A model generated the notes under the pieces. That model was not told the DNA's origin. It saw nothing but the letters and a program-made list of their open reading frames with translations, and did not search any database. The translations under genes were made by a program, and so were the position numbers. Shown piece by piece: positions 24,102 to 32,490 of a DNA stretch of 64,000 nt (the first letter of the stretch is position 1; every line of letters starts with the position of its first letter). This DNA is from Arthrobacter_M sp030063245. Its GTDB lineage: Bacteria > Actinomycetota > Actinomycetes > Actinomycetales > Micrococcaceae. The stretch spans positions 1,178,001 to 1,242,000 of the forward strand of contig NZ_CP180316.1 in NCBI RefSeq assembly GCF_051131705.1. Reading direction: 5' to 3'.

Positions 24102-25019
24102 ATGACTGAATCCGGGCGTCCGCCAGCAGATGCAATGACCAATCCCCGAGCAGATCGGGTACGGGACGTTGCCAAGCTGGCTGGACGCCCGGTTCGTTTT
24201 AAGCGCGGACAGTTCCTTGCCGAAGGGCCTCAGGCCGTCCGTGAAGCGCTCAGGGCGCACCGGGACGCGCTGGCAGCGGGTGGAAGCGAACTGGTAACCG
24301 ACGTGTATGCCAGCCTCGAATGCCTCAAGAAGAACGCAGATTTGCTGGAACTCGCCGAGGACCCGGCCTGCCGGTTGCATGTGCGCGTGGCCAGCGAACT
24401 GGTGCTGGAAGCCATGACCGACACGGTGACGCCACAGGGGATTCTGGCCGTCTGCAACTTTGTGGATGTGCCCCTGGAGCAGGTGATTGCGGGGAAACCG
24501 CGTCTGATTGCGGTGCTGTGCCAGGTGCGTGACCCCGGCAACGCTGGAACTCTGCTGCGTGCGGCGGACGCCGCTGGCGCCGACGCCGTCGTTTTCACGG
24601 CCTCGAGCGTAGATATCTACAACCCCAAGGCGGTCCGCTCCACCGTGGGATCGTTGTTTCATCTGCCGGTGGTCACCGGCGCCGGCGTCGGCGACGTGGT
24701 GGGAAAATGCAAGGCGGCCGGGATGATGGTTCTGGCCGCTGACGGCTACGGTCACTTGAACCTCGATGATCTTCAGGATGAAAGTGCCGCACGCGGCTTC
24801 GACCAGGAGGTCCCGGAGTCGGAGTGTGAGCTTGAGACGCCCACCGTGTGGCTGTTCGGCAACGAAGCGCAGGGACTTTCCGACGACGAGCTGATGCAGG
24901 CCGATCATCGCGTGGCCGTGCCGGTCTATGGGTCAGCCGAGAGCCTGAACCTCGCGACCGCTGCGACCGTGTGCCTGTACGCCAGCGCACGGGCCCAGCG
25001 TCGGGGCGGGGAACAGTAG
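24102..25019 (+). CDS. TrmH-family (SpoU) RNA 2'-O-methyltransferase
   Basis: A 305-aa SPOUT-class enzyme with a substrate-binding N-domain (VRFKRGQFLAEGPQAVREAL, residues 30-49) and a knotted catalytic domain. Motif 1 is VRDPGNAGTLLRAADAAGADAVVF (NxGxxxR), motif 2 LFGNEAQGLS, motif 3 VPVYGSAESLNLATAATVCLY. It methylates a ribose 2'-OH in rRNA (or tRNA). The infC-rpmI-rplT-TsnR order of M. tuberculosis (Rv1641-Rv1644) is the same. An in-frame ATG at 24135 is an alternative start, but the -10 at 24090 favours 24102. Confidence 0.93.
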   Translation: MTESGRPPADAMTNPRADRVRDVAKLAGRPVRFKRGQFLAEGPQAVREALRAHRDALAAGGSELVTDVYASLECLKKNADLLELAEDPACRLHVRVASELVLEAMTDTVTPQGILAVCNFVDVPLEQVIAGKPRLIAVLCQVRDPGNAGTLLRAADAAGADAVVFTASSVDIYNPKAVRSTVGSLFHLPVVTGAGVGDVVGKCKAAGMMVLAADGYGHLNLDDLQDESAARGFDQEVPESECELETPTVWLFGNEAQGLSDDELMQADHRVAVPVYGSAESLNLATAATVCLYASARAQRRGGEQ

Positions 25020-25063
25020 GCCGCAACGATCACGGCGCGCTTGGCATACTCCGGCAGGCAACA

Positions 25064-25095
25064 GGAAGGGCCGGCACAAGGGCGCCGGCCCTTCC
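25064..25095. terminator. Strong bidirectional hairpin terminator
   Basis: A perfect 12-bp stem GGAAGGGCCGGC / GCCGGCCCTTCC with an 8-nt loop, placed in the 108-bp spacer between the convergent trmH-type and GlsB-type genes. It closes the infC-side transcripts. Confidence 0.85.
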
Positions 25096-25127
25096 CGTTG
25101 TCACTGGCTGAATTGCCAGCTGTAAAT

Positions 25128-25400
25128 TCAGGCGTTGCTTTTGTTCCGGCCAGTGATGGCACCGTAAACGCCAGCGACGACAAGACCGCCGATAATGGCG
25201 AAGATCCATGTACCGATATGGAACAAACCGTTCATGGAGTCACCGCCAAAGACCAGACTGGAGATCCAGCCGCCGACGATGGCTCCGACGACGCCCAGAA
25301 TCAGACTCGTGCCCCAGCCGCCGCCGACACGCCCCGGCATGACAGCCTTGACAATGGCACCAACGATGAGACCCAGGATAATCCAACTAATGAAACCCAT
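25128..25400 (-). CDS. GlsB/YeaQ/YmgE-type stress membrane protein
   Basis: A 90-aa transglycosylase-associated protein family member with three hydrophobic segments: FISWIILGLIVGAIVKAVMPG, ILGVVGAIVGGWISSLVFG and IFAIIGGLVVAGVYGAI. Gly-rich helices are characteristic. Its exact role is unknown; homologues are stress-induced. ATG at 25400 is preceded by a very strong RBS (AAGGAGGAG), which decides the start over an upstream in-frame Met. Possible left edge of the accessory block that separates the trmH-type gene from pheST. Confidence 0.9.
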   Translation of the reverse strand: MGFISWIILGLIVGAIVKAVMPGRVGGGWGTSLILGVVGAIVGGWISSLVFGGDSMNGLFHIGTWIFAIIGGLVVAGVYGAITGRNKSNA

Positions 25401-25598
25401 GACTCCTCCTTCTGATGAACTTACATCTGAGAGACTAGCACCCGGGGGGCTGGACACAAAGCAGACTGATCACTTTCCTTTGGGCGTGTTGGGCGTTTCC
25501 CCATGCGACCGGTAGTGTTTTCCCGGGAGTATTAGTCTTGGCGGGATTAGATCCCGCGGGCGCGCGTTTATTGGATAGCAATTCAAAGGAGTGGCATT

Positions 25599-26543
25599 GT
25601 GTCCAGCAGTGGAGGAAGCAAGGCAATCGTTGCCGCGTTCGCAGCGAATATATCGATCGCGATACTTAAGTTCGTCGCCTTTCTGCTGACGGCGTCGTCG
25701 TCAATGTTGGCCGAATCGATTCACTCACTGGCCGACTCCGGAAATCAACTGTTGCTGTTGCTGGGAGGTAAGAGGGCCCAGCGGCAGGCCAGTCCGGAAC
25801 ACCCCTTCGGGTACGGCCGGGAGCGGTATATTTACGCGTTTATAGTCTCCATTGTGCTTTTCAGTGTCGGCGGTCTGTTTGCCCTCTTTGAGGCCTATGA
25901 GAAATTTCACGATCCGCACGGAATCGATGCGAATTGGGCCTGGGTCCCGCTGGTGGTACTGGTTGGTTCTATTATCCTGGAGGGGTTTTCGTTCCGCACC
26001 GCCGTAAAGGAATCCAACGGTACGCGGGGCGGGAAAAGCTGGGTGCAGTTTATCCGCACGGCAAAGGCCCCCGAACTGCCTGTCGTCTTGCTGGAAGACT
26101 CGGCGGCACTGGTTGGTCTCGTTTTTGCCCTTTTTGGCGTATCCATGACGCTGGTGACCGGTGACGGGCGGTGGGATGCGGCAGGAACGGCGCTGATCGG
26201 CCTCCTTTTGGTGGCCGTCGCCGTCGTGCTGGCCATCGAGACCAAGTCGCTGCTGCTGGGCGAATCGGCCACCGTGGCGGATGTGCGGGCGATCGAGGCC
26301 GCCCTGGTGGGCCCCGGGGTGAGCCGCATTATTCATCTGAAGACCATGCACCTTGGTCCGGAGGAACTGCTGGTGGGCGCAAAGATCGCCGTTTCGGCTG
26401 CCGATTCGGCTGCGGGAATCGCGGCCGCCATCGACGCGGCGGAACAGCGAATCCGTGCGGCCGTCCCAATCGCCAAAATTATCTATCTGGAGCCGGATAT
26501 CTATTCGGCAGCCAAGGCAGCCCCGGTCGATTCCGGTAGCTGA
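25599..26543 (+). CDS. Cation diffusion facilitator (CDF) metal transporter
   Basis: A 314-aa CDF exporter for divalent metals (Zn, Fe, Co or Mn). Six predicted helices. The TM2 metal site is AESIHSLADSGNQ (HxxxD) and the signature loop is HPFGYGRERYIYAF. TM5 carries LLEDSAALVGLVFALFG, a variant seen in the SLC30A9-like branch, instead of the usual HxxxD. A cytoplasmic ferredoxin-like domain follows (RIIHLKTMHLGPEELLVGAKIA). GTG at 25599 with AAAGGAG upstream. Its 3' end overlaps the end of the convergent MFS gene by 43 bp. Confidence 0.9.
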   Translation: MSSSGGSKAIVAAFAANISIAILKFVAFLLTASSSMLAESIHSLADSGNQLLLLLGGKRAQRQASPEHPFGYGRERYIYAFIVSIVLFSVGGLFALFEAYEKFHDPHGIDANWAWVPLVVLVGSIILEGFSFRTAVKESNGTRGGKSWVQFIRTAKAPELPVVLLEDSAALVGLVFALFGVSMTLVTGDGRWDAAGTALIGLLLVAVAVVLAIETKSLLLGESATVADVRAIEAALVGPGVSRIIHLKTMHLGPEELLVGAKIAVSAADSAAGIAAAIDAAEQRIRAAVPIAKIIYLEPDIYSAAKAAPVDSGS

Positions 26544-27742
26544 GGTGCTCGCCGTGCCTGCTGCCGACGGCGGTCCACCAGCCCGCTGACCAGCGCGATG
26601 CCGACGCCGACAGCCGCCAGGTACCCTCCCACCAGCGCCGGGGCGGTATAACCCCAGCCCCAGGTGATGACCACACCGCCGAGGAACGCGCCCAGCGCAT
26701 TGGCCACGTTCAGCGCTGCATGGTTCAGCGAGGACGCCAGCGACGGTGCATCGGGTGAGACATCCAGCAACCGGGTCTGCAGTGCGGGCACCAGCATGGA
26801 GCCTGCCGCGCCGACGACGTAGATCATCACGAGCGCGGCCCACGGAATGTGGACGGTCAGGCTGAAGACCAGCAGCATCAGGGCGATGAACACCATGACG
26901 GCATAAATGCTGCCCATCACCGACCTGTCCGCAATCCTCCCGCCGATGATGTTGCCCGTCACCATTCCGAGGCCGTACAGGGCCACCACAACGGGCAGGA
27001 AATCAGCCGGGAAACCAGCGACCTCGGTCATGGTCGGCGCGATGTAGGAATACACGGCGAAGAAGCCGCCAAAGCCAACGATGCCGATCAGCAGCGCCAG
27101 CCAGACCTGAAGCCGTTTAAGCGCGCCCAGCTCGGTGCGGATACTCGCACCCTTCGCGGTCTTCTGCGCCGGTACAAAGCGGAGGACGCAGGCCAACGTA
27201 GTAAGGCCGATCAGGGCCACCAGCACGAACATCAGCCGCCAGCCGAACTGTTGCCCGATGAGCGTGGCCAGCGGAACCCCCACGACGTTGGCAACCGAGA
27301 GCCCGAGCATGACCATTGAGATCGCGTGTCCGCGTTTTGTCGGTGCCACCAATGAGGCGGCGATCACCGCTGCCACCCCAAAATAAGCGCCGTGCGGCAG
27401 CCCGGCAACGAAGCGGCTGACCAGCAGGGTCCCGTAGTCCGGGGCAAAGAAAGACGAAAGGTTGCCCAGGGTGAAAAGCACCATCAGCCCCAGCACCAGC
27501 TTCCGGCGCTGCAGACGGGCGCCGACGGCGGCCAGCAGCGGCGCGCCGACCACCACGCCGAGCGCGTAGCTGGAGATCAGATGACCAGCCTCGGGAATGC
27601 CGACGCGTACACCGTCGGCAATATTGGGCAGCAGCCCCATCATCGCGAACTCGGTGGTACCGATGCCGAATCCGCCGACGGCGAGGGAAAAGATGGCCAG
27701 CGTGATCTGGCGGGGGGACAGTTGAGTCGAGGTCGTCGTCAT
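26501..27742 (-). CDS. DHA1-type MFS efflux transporter (AraJ-like)
   Basis: A 413-aa 12-TM transporter. Landmarks: TTEFAMMGLLPNIADGV in TM1 (the AraJ/YdhP signature), AVGARLQRRKLVLGLM in the 2-3 loop, and FVAGLPHGAYFGVAAVIAASL in TM4. Related proteins export sugars, drugs or purine ribonucleosides; the substrate here is not determinable. I start at ATG 27742 (MTTTSTQLS); the 59 extra residues possible upstream are non-conserved and overlap the neighbouring promoter. Convergent with, and overlapping, the CDF gene; divergent from a MutT-like gene. Confidence 0.9.
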   Translation of the reverse strand: MTTTSTQLSPRQITLAIFSLAVGGFGIGTTEFAMMGLLPNIADGVRVGIPEAGHLISSYALGVVVGAPLLAAVGARLQRRKLVLGLMVLFTLGNLSSFFAPDYGTLLVSRFVAGLPHGAYFGVAAVIAASLVAPTKRGHAISMVMLGLSVANVVGVPLATLIGQQFGWRLMFVLVALIGLTTLACVLRFVPAQKTAKGASIRTELGALKRLQVWLALLIGIVGFGGFFAVYSYIAPTMTEVAGFPADFLPVVVALYGLGMVTGNIIGGRIADRSVMGSIYAVMVFIALMLLVFSLTVHIPWAALVMIYVVGAAGSMLVPALQTRLLDVSPDAPSLASSLNHAALNVANALGAFLGGVVITWGWGYTAPALVGGYLAAVGVGIALVSGLVDRRRQQARRAPQLPESTGAALAAE

Positions 27743-27823
27743 TCGTCTCTCGATAGTTCGGGGTGGGAGCGCTGGTCTACTGGGATCGAGGACCGCGCTG
27801 TGCGCTTCCATCCTAATTGGCCC

Positions 27824-27829
27824 TAAACT
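27824..27829 (+). promoter_or_regulatory. -10 element of leaderless MutT-like gene
   Basis: TAAACT ends 7 nt before the GTG at 27837. This favours GTG 27837 over the GTG at 27831, which would lie only 1 nt after the -10. Confidence 0.45.
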
Positions 27830-27836
27830 GGTGGCC

Positions 27837-28268
27837 GTGACTTTACTGAGGCAGATCGTCGGCGGCGCGATCGTGGATTCGCTGCGGAACCCGCGGCTGC
27901 TGCTGGCGGCCCGGCGCACGGCCCCGCCAGCCTACGCCGGAATGTGGGAATTCCCCGGCGGCAAGGTGGAGCCGGGGGAGGGGCACGAGGATGCCCTGCA
28001 CCGCGAGCTTCGTGAAGAGCTCGGTGTTGCGGTGCGGCTGGGTCCGGAGCTCACGGGCCCGACGGCGACCGGCTGGCCGCTGAGTGAACAGGCGGCGATG
28101 CGAGTCTGGCTCGCCGAGCTGAGCTCGGGCACGCCGATACCGTTGGAGGATCATGACGAACTGCGGTGGGTGCCCTTGGATCAGAATGCCGGGCTGTTGG
28201 AGCTGGCATGGATTCCGGCGGATCTGGCGATCGTGTGCGCCCTGCTGGCCGTCGTCGTCGGGCCCTAG
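27837..28268 (+). CDS. MutT-like Nudix NTP pyrophosphohydrolase
   Basis: A 143-aa Nudix hydrolase. The Nudix box GGKVEPGEGHEDALHREL followed by REELGV matches GX5EX7REUXEEXGU, and MWEFPGGK just before it is typical of MutT/(d)CTP diphosphatases that clean oxidised nucleotides. Start GTG 27837 (MTLLRQIVGG) is chosen because of the upstream -10. Divergent from the MFS exporter. Confidence 0.9.
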   Translation: MTLLRQIVGGAIVDSLRNPRLLLAARRTAPPAYAGMWEFPGGKVEPGEGHEDALHRELREELGVAVRLGPELTGPTATGWPLSEQAAMRVWLAELSSGTPIPLEDHDELRWVPLDQNAGLLELAWIPADLAIVCALLAVVVGP

Positions 28269-28284
28269 CCATGCCGGTTCCAGA

Positions 28285-28312
28285 TTGACCGTTTTGATCC
28301 CCTTTCTATAGG
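28285..28312 (+). promoter_or_regulatory. Candidate promoter of the DUF5302 gene
   Basis: TTGACC (28285-28290) and TATAGG (28307-28312) are separated by 16 bp, a near-consensus housekeeping sigma promoter. It is followed by a GGGCCGGCCC palindrome. Confidence 0.5.
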
Positions 28313-28408
28313 CGGGCCGGCCCGTATCCGGTCCTGCGCACATTCCGCCCCGGGCGGCGGAGAACTGTGCCAGACTGGAGCTTCACCGCAGACACCCAGG
28401 AGGATTAG

Positions 28409-28618
28409 ATGACAACATCTGGCGAGCACAACGAGGACGAGCCTGCCGCTGACGCGAAGGCCGGTGCCAGCGATGACATGAAGAAGAAGTTCCGCGAGGC
28501 GCTGGACCGCAAAAACAGCCAGCACCATGCCACAGTCGAGGCCTCCACCGGTGCCAGGATAAGCCACGAGCATGGATCCGCCTCGCAGAAGCGTGAGTTC
28601 CGCCGCAAGAGCGGATAG
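28409..28618 (+). CDS. DUF5302 protein
   Basis: A 69-aa highly charged protein without membrane segments. The DUF5302 features are DDMKKKFREALDRKNSQHHAT followed by a C-terminal SASQKREFRRKSG. Function unknown; common in actinobacteria. The N-terminal 20 residues are acidic and low-complexity. ATG preceded by AGGAGGATTAG, a strong RBS. Confidence 0.87.
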   Translation: MTTSGEHNEDEPAADAKAGASDDMKKKFREALDRKNSQHHATVEASTGARISHEHGSASQKREFRRKSG

Positions 28619-28930
28619 CCGCCGGGAGCCGGACGGTACCCGGATAGGGACGTTCGGCCCGAGGGACATCCGCAGGTGACGAAACCACTCATCGCTGCGT
28701 GGGAGGACCGGCAATTCGCCCGGGCCGCCCGGGAGCTGCACAGCACCACGTTTCTGGCCATGTCCGGTAAGCCAGCACCGGCGCGCGCACAATGGAGAAC
28801 ATGCATGCGTTCGAACAGGACGGCCGGCAGTTCACGCGGTACAAACTTTCGAACGGCTGGAGCGGCTCGACGCGAGATTGGCCGGCCTGAATCTGATCAT
28901 TACGTCCGCAGCGGACCTATTGGTCCGGCT
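28619..28930 (+). other. 312-bp spacer with possible gene remnants
   Basis: No recognisable protein. A weak CCGGG/CCCGG stem sits at 28622-28643. Three short plus-strand readings overlap: a frame open from GTG 28676 through ackA, a 32-codon ORF at 28792-28890 (starting MENMHAFEQDG), and a third frame ending at 28934 whose last ~30 codons (FERLERLDARLAGLNLIITS) look amphipathic and protein-like. Frameshifted remains of a former gene is possible but unproven. Confidence 0.35.
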
Positions 28931-30169
28931 TTAGCGAAGGCCGGCGACGACGGCCGCAGTCGCCTCCGCGATCGCCCGCTCCTCATCCATCGGGACGACA
29001 AGCACCGCAACCGCGGAATCGGCTGTGCTGATGATCCGTGGCTCACTGCTGCGGGCACGGTTGGCATCTGCGTCCAGACGGATGCCGAGCACCTGCAGCC
29101 GGTCCACCACCAGCTGCCGGAACTGCCAGGAATTTTCCCCGATCCCGGCGGTAAAGACGATCGCACGGGCCCCACCGACGGCCACATGGTAGCCGCCGAC
29201 GTATTTGGCGAGCCGGTAGGACGCCACAGCCAGCGCTGTCCGCGCAGCCTCCGCGCCGCCGTCGGCCGCCTCCACCACGGAACGCATGTCATTGTTTCCC
29301 GCCAGTCCCGTCAGCCCGGAATTCCTGTTCAGTAGTTCGTCGAGCCCGTCCGCGTCCATGCCTTGGCGCAGCAGGAAGATCAGGACCGACGGATCGATGT
29401 CCCCGGACCGCGTGCCCATCACCAGCCCCGCCAGCGGTGTGAAGCCCATGGACGTATCGATGCTGGTGCCGCCCCGGACCGCGGTGACCGAGGCGCCGTT
29501 TCCGAGATGGGCGATGACCGCGTTGAAGTCCTCCGGGGCAATGTTAAGCAGCCTGGCCGCCCGGACCGACACGTAGCCCAGTGAGGTGCCGTGAAAACCG
29601 TAGCGTCGGATGCCGTAGCGGCTGTACAGCTCATCCGGCACGGCGTACCGCCAGGCATGCTCGGGCAGGGTGCGGTGGAAAGCAGTGTCAAAGACGGCCA
29701 CCTGCGGCAGCTGTGGCCAAATCCCGGTAATGGCACGGATTCCGAGCACATTGGCGGGGTTATGCAGCGGGGCGAGCGGATTCAATCGCTCAATGGAGCG
29801 GGTGATCTCGTTGTTGATCAGCACCGGTCCGCTGAAGCGTTCGCCGCCGTGCACCACGCGGTGCCCGACGGCGTCGAGCTTGTTGCCGCCGAGCACCTCG
29901 GAGACCGCCGCGCCGATCCGGTCCAATGCCTCGGCATGGTCCTTGACCGCATCGGGGCCCGGGGTGGAGTCGCCAATCCGGTCGATCAGGCCCTCGGCCA
30001 CGATTCTGGCGCCGCCGTCGACGGACGGTATGCCGCCCGGGACTGCCTGATCAGCATCGACCCCCGCGCCGTCCACCATCCCCCCGCGTGGCCGGGCACC
30101 GGGGTCGGGGACCTCACGGATCTGGTATTTGATCGAGGATGAGCCGGAATTCAGGACCAGGATGAGCAT
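28931..30169 (-). CDS. ackA: Acetate kinase AckA
   Basis: A 412-aa acetate kinase that interconverts acetyl phosphate + ADP and acetate + ATP. Motifs: LVLNSGSSSIKYQI at the N-terminus, VGHRVVHGGE, VFDTAFHRTLP, GFHGTSLGYVS, AHLGNGASVTA and FTAGIGENS. A Gly/Asp-rich insertion (about residues 25-50) near the N-terminus is absent from most AckA. ATG 30169 is chosen because MLILVLNSGSS is the family start; it lies 1 bp after the pta stop, so pta-ackA is an operon read leftward. Role: overflow acetate production, or acetate activation to acetyl-CoA. Confidence 0.97.
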   Translation of the reverse strand: MLILVLNSGSSSIKYQIREVPDPGARPRGGMVDGAGVDADQAVPGGIPSVDGGARIVAEGLIDRIGDSTPGPDAVKDHAEALDRIGAAVSEVLGGNKLDAVGHRVVHGGERFSGPVLINNEITRSIERLNPLAPLHNPANVLGIRAITGIWPQLPQVAVFDTAFHRTLPEHAWRYAVPDELYSRYGIRRYGFHGTSLGYVSVRAARLLNIAPEDFNAVIAHLGNGASVTAVRGGTSIDTSMGFTPLAGLVMGTRSGDIDPSVLIFLLRQGMDADGLDELLNRNSGLTGLAGNNDMRSVVEAADGGAEAARTALAVASYRLAKYVGGYHVAVGGARAIVFTAGIGENSWQFRQLVVDRLQVLGIRLDADANRARSSEPRIISTADSAVAVLVVPMDEERAIAEATAAVVAGLR

Positions 30170-30170
30170 G

Positions 30171-32312
30171 TCAGCCCGCCTGTCTTTGGGTGGGTTCCTG
30201 AACGGTGTGGGCCGGCTCAGTGCGGGTGTGCGCCGTGTCCTGGGCCGTGTGTGCCTGAACGACGGTAATGGCGACGGTATTGACGATGTCTTCCACGGTG
30301 CAGCCGCGGGACAGGTCATTGACGGGCTTGTTCAGCCCCTGCAGAATGGGCCCGACGGCGACGGCGCCGGCGGATTGCTGCACCGCCTTGTACGTATTGT
30401 TTCCCGTGTTCAGGTCAGGGAAGATGAACACCGTCGCCTGCCCGGCCACCGTCGAGCCCGGCATTTTTGAAGCCGCGATGGAAACGTTGACGGCGGCGTC
30501 GTACTGGATAGGTCCCTCCACCGGGAGGTCCGGGCGACGGCCGCGGACGAGCTCCGTGGCGCGGCGGACGCTTTCGACTGCGCCCCCGGCGCCGGATTCG
30601 CCGGTTGAGTAGGAGAGCATCGCGATCCGGGGCTGCACGCCGAACTGCGCCGCCGTGCCGGCCGAGGTAATGGCGATGTCCGCCAGCTGCTCCTCGTTCG
30701 GCTCCGGGTTCACCGCGCAGTCGCCGTAGACCAGCACCCGGTCCGCCAACAGCATCAGGAAGACAGAAGAGACGATCCGCACCCCCGCACGGGTCTTGAC
30801 GAACTCCAAGGCTGGGCGGATCGTGTTGGCCGTGGTGTGCGCAGCGCCGGAGACCATGCCGTCGGCCTTGCCAAGCTGCACCATCATGGTGCCAAAGTAT
30901 GAGCCATCCAGCATAGTGTCCCGCGCCGCAGCCAGCTCCACGTTTTTGTGCGCCCTGAGCCGCGCGTATTCAACGGCGAACTGTTCCCGCAGCGGGCTGT
31001 GCGCAGGGTCAACGATCGTTATGCCGGTCAGATCGATTCCCCGGGATACGGCGAGTTCGCGGATCTGTGCCGCCGGCCCCAGCAGCGTCAGGTCGCAGAC
31101 ATCGCGGCGGCGCAGGATCTCGGCCGCGTGCAGCACGCGCACGTCCGAGCTTTCGGGCAGCACAATATGCCGCCGCTGGGAACGGGCCCTCTCGATTAGG
31201 TCGTGCAGGAACCGCAGCGGCGTCATCCGCGCCGGACGCGGCAAGGAGAGCCGCTCCAGCAGTTCGGACTCATCCACCGCCTTAGCCCACGCGCCCAGCG
31301 CAGCGGCCGCCTTCCGCCGTTCCCCGGTGGCGATCTCGCCGCGGACCCTGCCGACCCGTTGAGCCGTCCGATAGGTGTCGTCCGGAACCGTGAAAACCGG
31401 AAACGGAGCCTGTGCCAGCAACGGCCGGATGTGTTCGTCCGGTGCCAGCCCGCCGGTGAGGACAAGGGCCGAGGGAACGGCCAGCCCGGGGGAGAGCGCG
31501 GATGCCAGCGTGGCGACGACGATGTCCGCCCGGTCACCCGGGGTGATCACCAGGTCGCCGTCGAGCAGGACATGCAGAAAATTAGCCACGCTCATCGCAG
31601 CGACCTTAATGCCGTTGACGTCGCGTTCCAGATTGTCGGTCCCGGCAACCTGGATAGCCGCAAGCGTGCTCACGACGGCGGCGACGGTAGGTCGGGAGAG
31701 TTCCTCCAGTTCCGGGATTGCATAGACCGGGCGGTGTGATTTTCCCGGGCGGACGGCGGAGATGATGTCCGAAACGGCACTGCCGTCCGCCCGGTTGACC
31801 ATCATGGCCAGCAGCGAACACCCCGCGGCGTCGAGCTCCCGCCGGGCCACATCGACGGCATCGGCAGCCTGCGCCGGTGCCAGATCACGGGCGCTCACCA
31901 CGGCTACAACCAGGCAGCCTAGGTTGTTCGCAAGCCGGGCATTCAAGTCAAACTCGACGGCGGCGTCCTGTCCGATCAGATCCGTGCCCTCGACGATAAT
32001 GACATCGCAGTGCCGGGCCAATTCGGAATAGATCGCAACGCAGGCAGAGTCGATCTCCTCGCGCTTTCCAGCCACCAACAGCCCCCGGGCCTGGGTGTCG
32101 GTCAGCCCTCCGCGGCACCGAAACGCGTCGAGCCTGAAACTGCGGCGCATCAGCGAAACCATCGGATCCTGATTCGGGTCGGCGGCCTGCACAATTGGCC
32201 GGAAAAACCCGATTCTGTCCGCGTGCCGGTGCAGCATATCCGCCAGCCCCAGCGTGATCAGAGACTTTCCCGATCCCGGGGATGTGGCGCTGACGTAGAT
32301 TCCATGGCTCAT
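30171..32312 (-). CDS. pta: Phosphate acetyltransferase Pta (long form)
   Basis: A 713-aa Pta converting acetyl-CoA and acetyl phosphate. N-terminal BioD-like P-loop domain (SATSPGSGKSLITLGLADML, residues 7-26), a central DRTGG domain (about 210-330), and a C-terminal PTA_PTB catalytic domain (about 385-700: IVLPESSDVRVLHAAEIL, VQLGKADGMVSGAAHTTANT, FIFPDLNTGNNTYKAVQQ). ATG 32312 with AGGAG 6 nt upstream is better than the ATG 21 bp earlier. Directly upstream of ackA. The palindrome at 32373-32386 is a candidate control site. Confidence 0.96.
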   Translation of the reverse strand: MSHGIYVSATSPGSGKSLITLGLADMLHRHADRIGFFRPIVQAADPNQDPMVSLMRRSFRLDAFRCRGGLTDTQARGLLVAGKREEIDSACVAIYSELARHCDVIIVEGTDLIGQDAAVEFDLNARLANNLGCLVVAVVSARDLAPAQAADAVDVARRELDAAGCSLLAMMVNRADGSAVSDIISAVRPGKSHRPVYAIPELEELSRPTVAAVVSTLAAIQVAGTDNLERDVNGIKVAAMSVANFLHVLLDGDLVITPGDRADIVVATLASALSPGLAVPSALVLTGGLAPDEHIRPLLAQAPFPVFTVPDDTYRTAQRVGRVRGEIATGERRKAAAALGAWAKAVDESELLERLSLPRPARMTPLRFLHDLIERARSQRRHIVLPESSDVRVLHAAEILRRRDVCDLTLLGPAAQIRELAVSRGIDLTGITIVDPAHSPLREQFAVEYARLRAHKNVELAAARDTMLDGSYFGTMMVQLGKADGMVSGAAHTTANTIRPALEFVKTRAGVRIVSSVFLMLLADRVLVYGDCAVNPEPNEEQLADIAITSAGTAAQFGVQPRIAMLSYSTGESGAGGAVESVRRATELVRGRRPDLPVEGPIQYDAAVNVSIAASKMPGSTVAGQATVFIFPDLNTGNNTYKAVQQSAGAVAVGPILQGLNKPVNDLSRGCTVEDIVNTVAITVVQAHTAQDTAHTRTEPAHTVQEPTQRQAG

Positions 32313-32372
32313 AGGTTCTCCTGCATCGCTCACTTCACACGGCTGCTCAGCACGATGGGCTGCCGGTTCCTA

Positions 32373-32386
32373 CGCTACCGGTAGCG
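32373..32386. promoter_or_regulatory. 14-bp perfect palindrome upstream of pta
   Basis: CGCTACCGGTAGCG is perfectly self-complementary and lies 61-74 bp before the pta start. This is a plausible dimeric-regulator operator for pta-ackA; the regulator is unknown. A tandem pair of GGTGGACGGCCCCC occurs nearby (32408-32435). Confidence 0.35.
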
Positions 32387-32490
32387 CGGCCCTGCCGTCT
32401 GTGGATAGGTGGACGGCCCCCGGTGGACGGCCCCCGGGGAAGTGCGGCGCTTTGAGAATGGCGCCGGCCGTTAGAACAAACCGGCATGCT

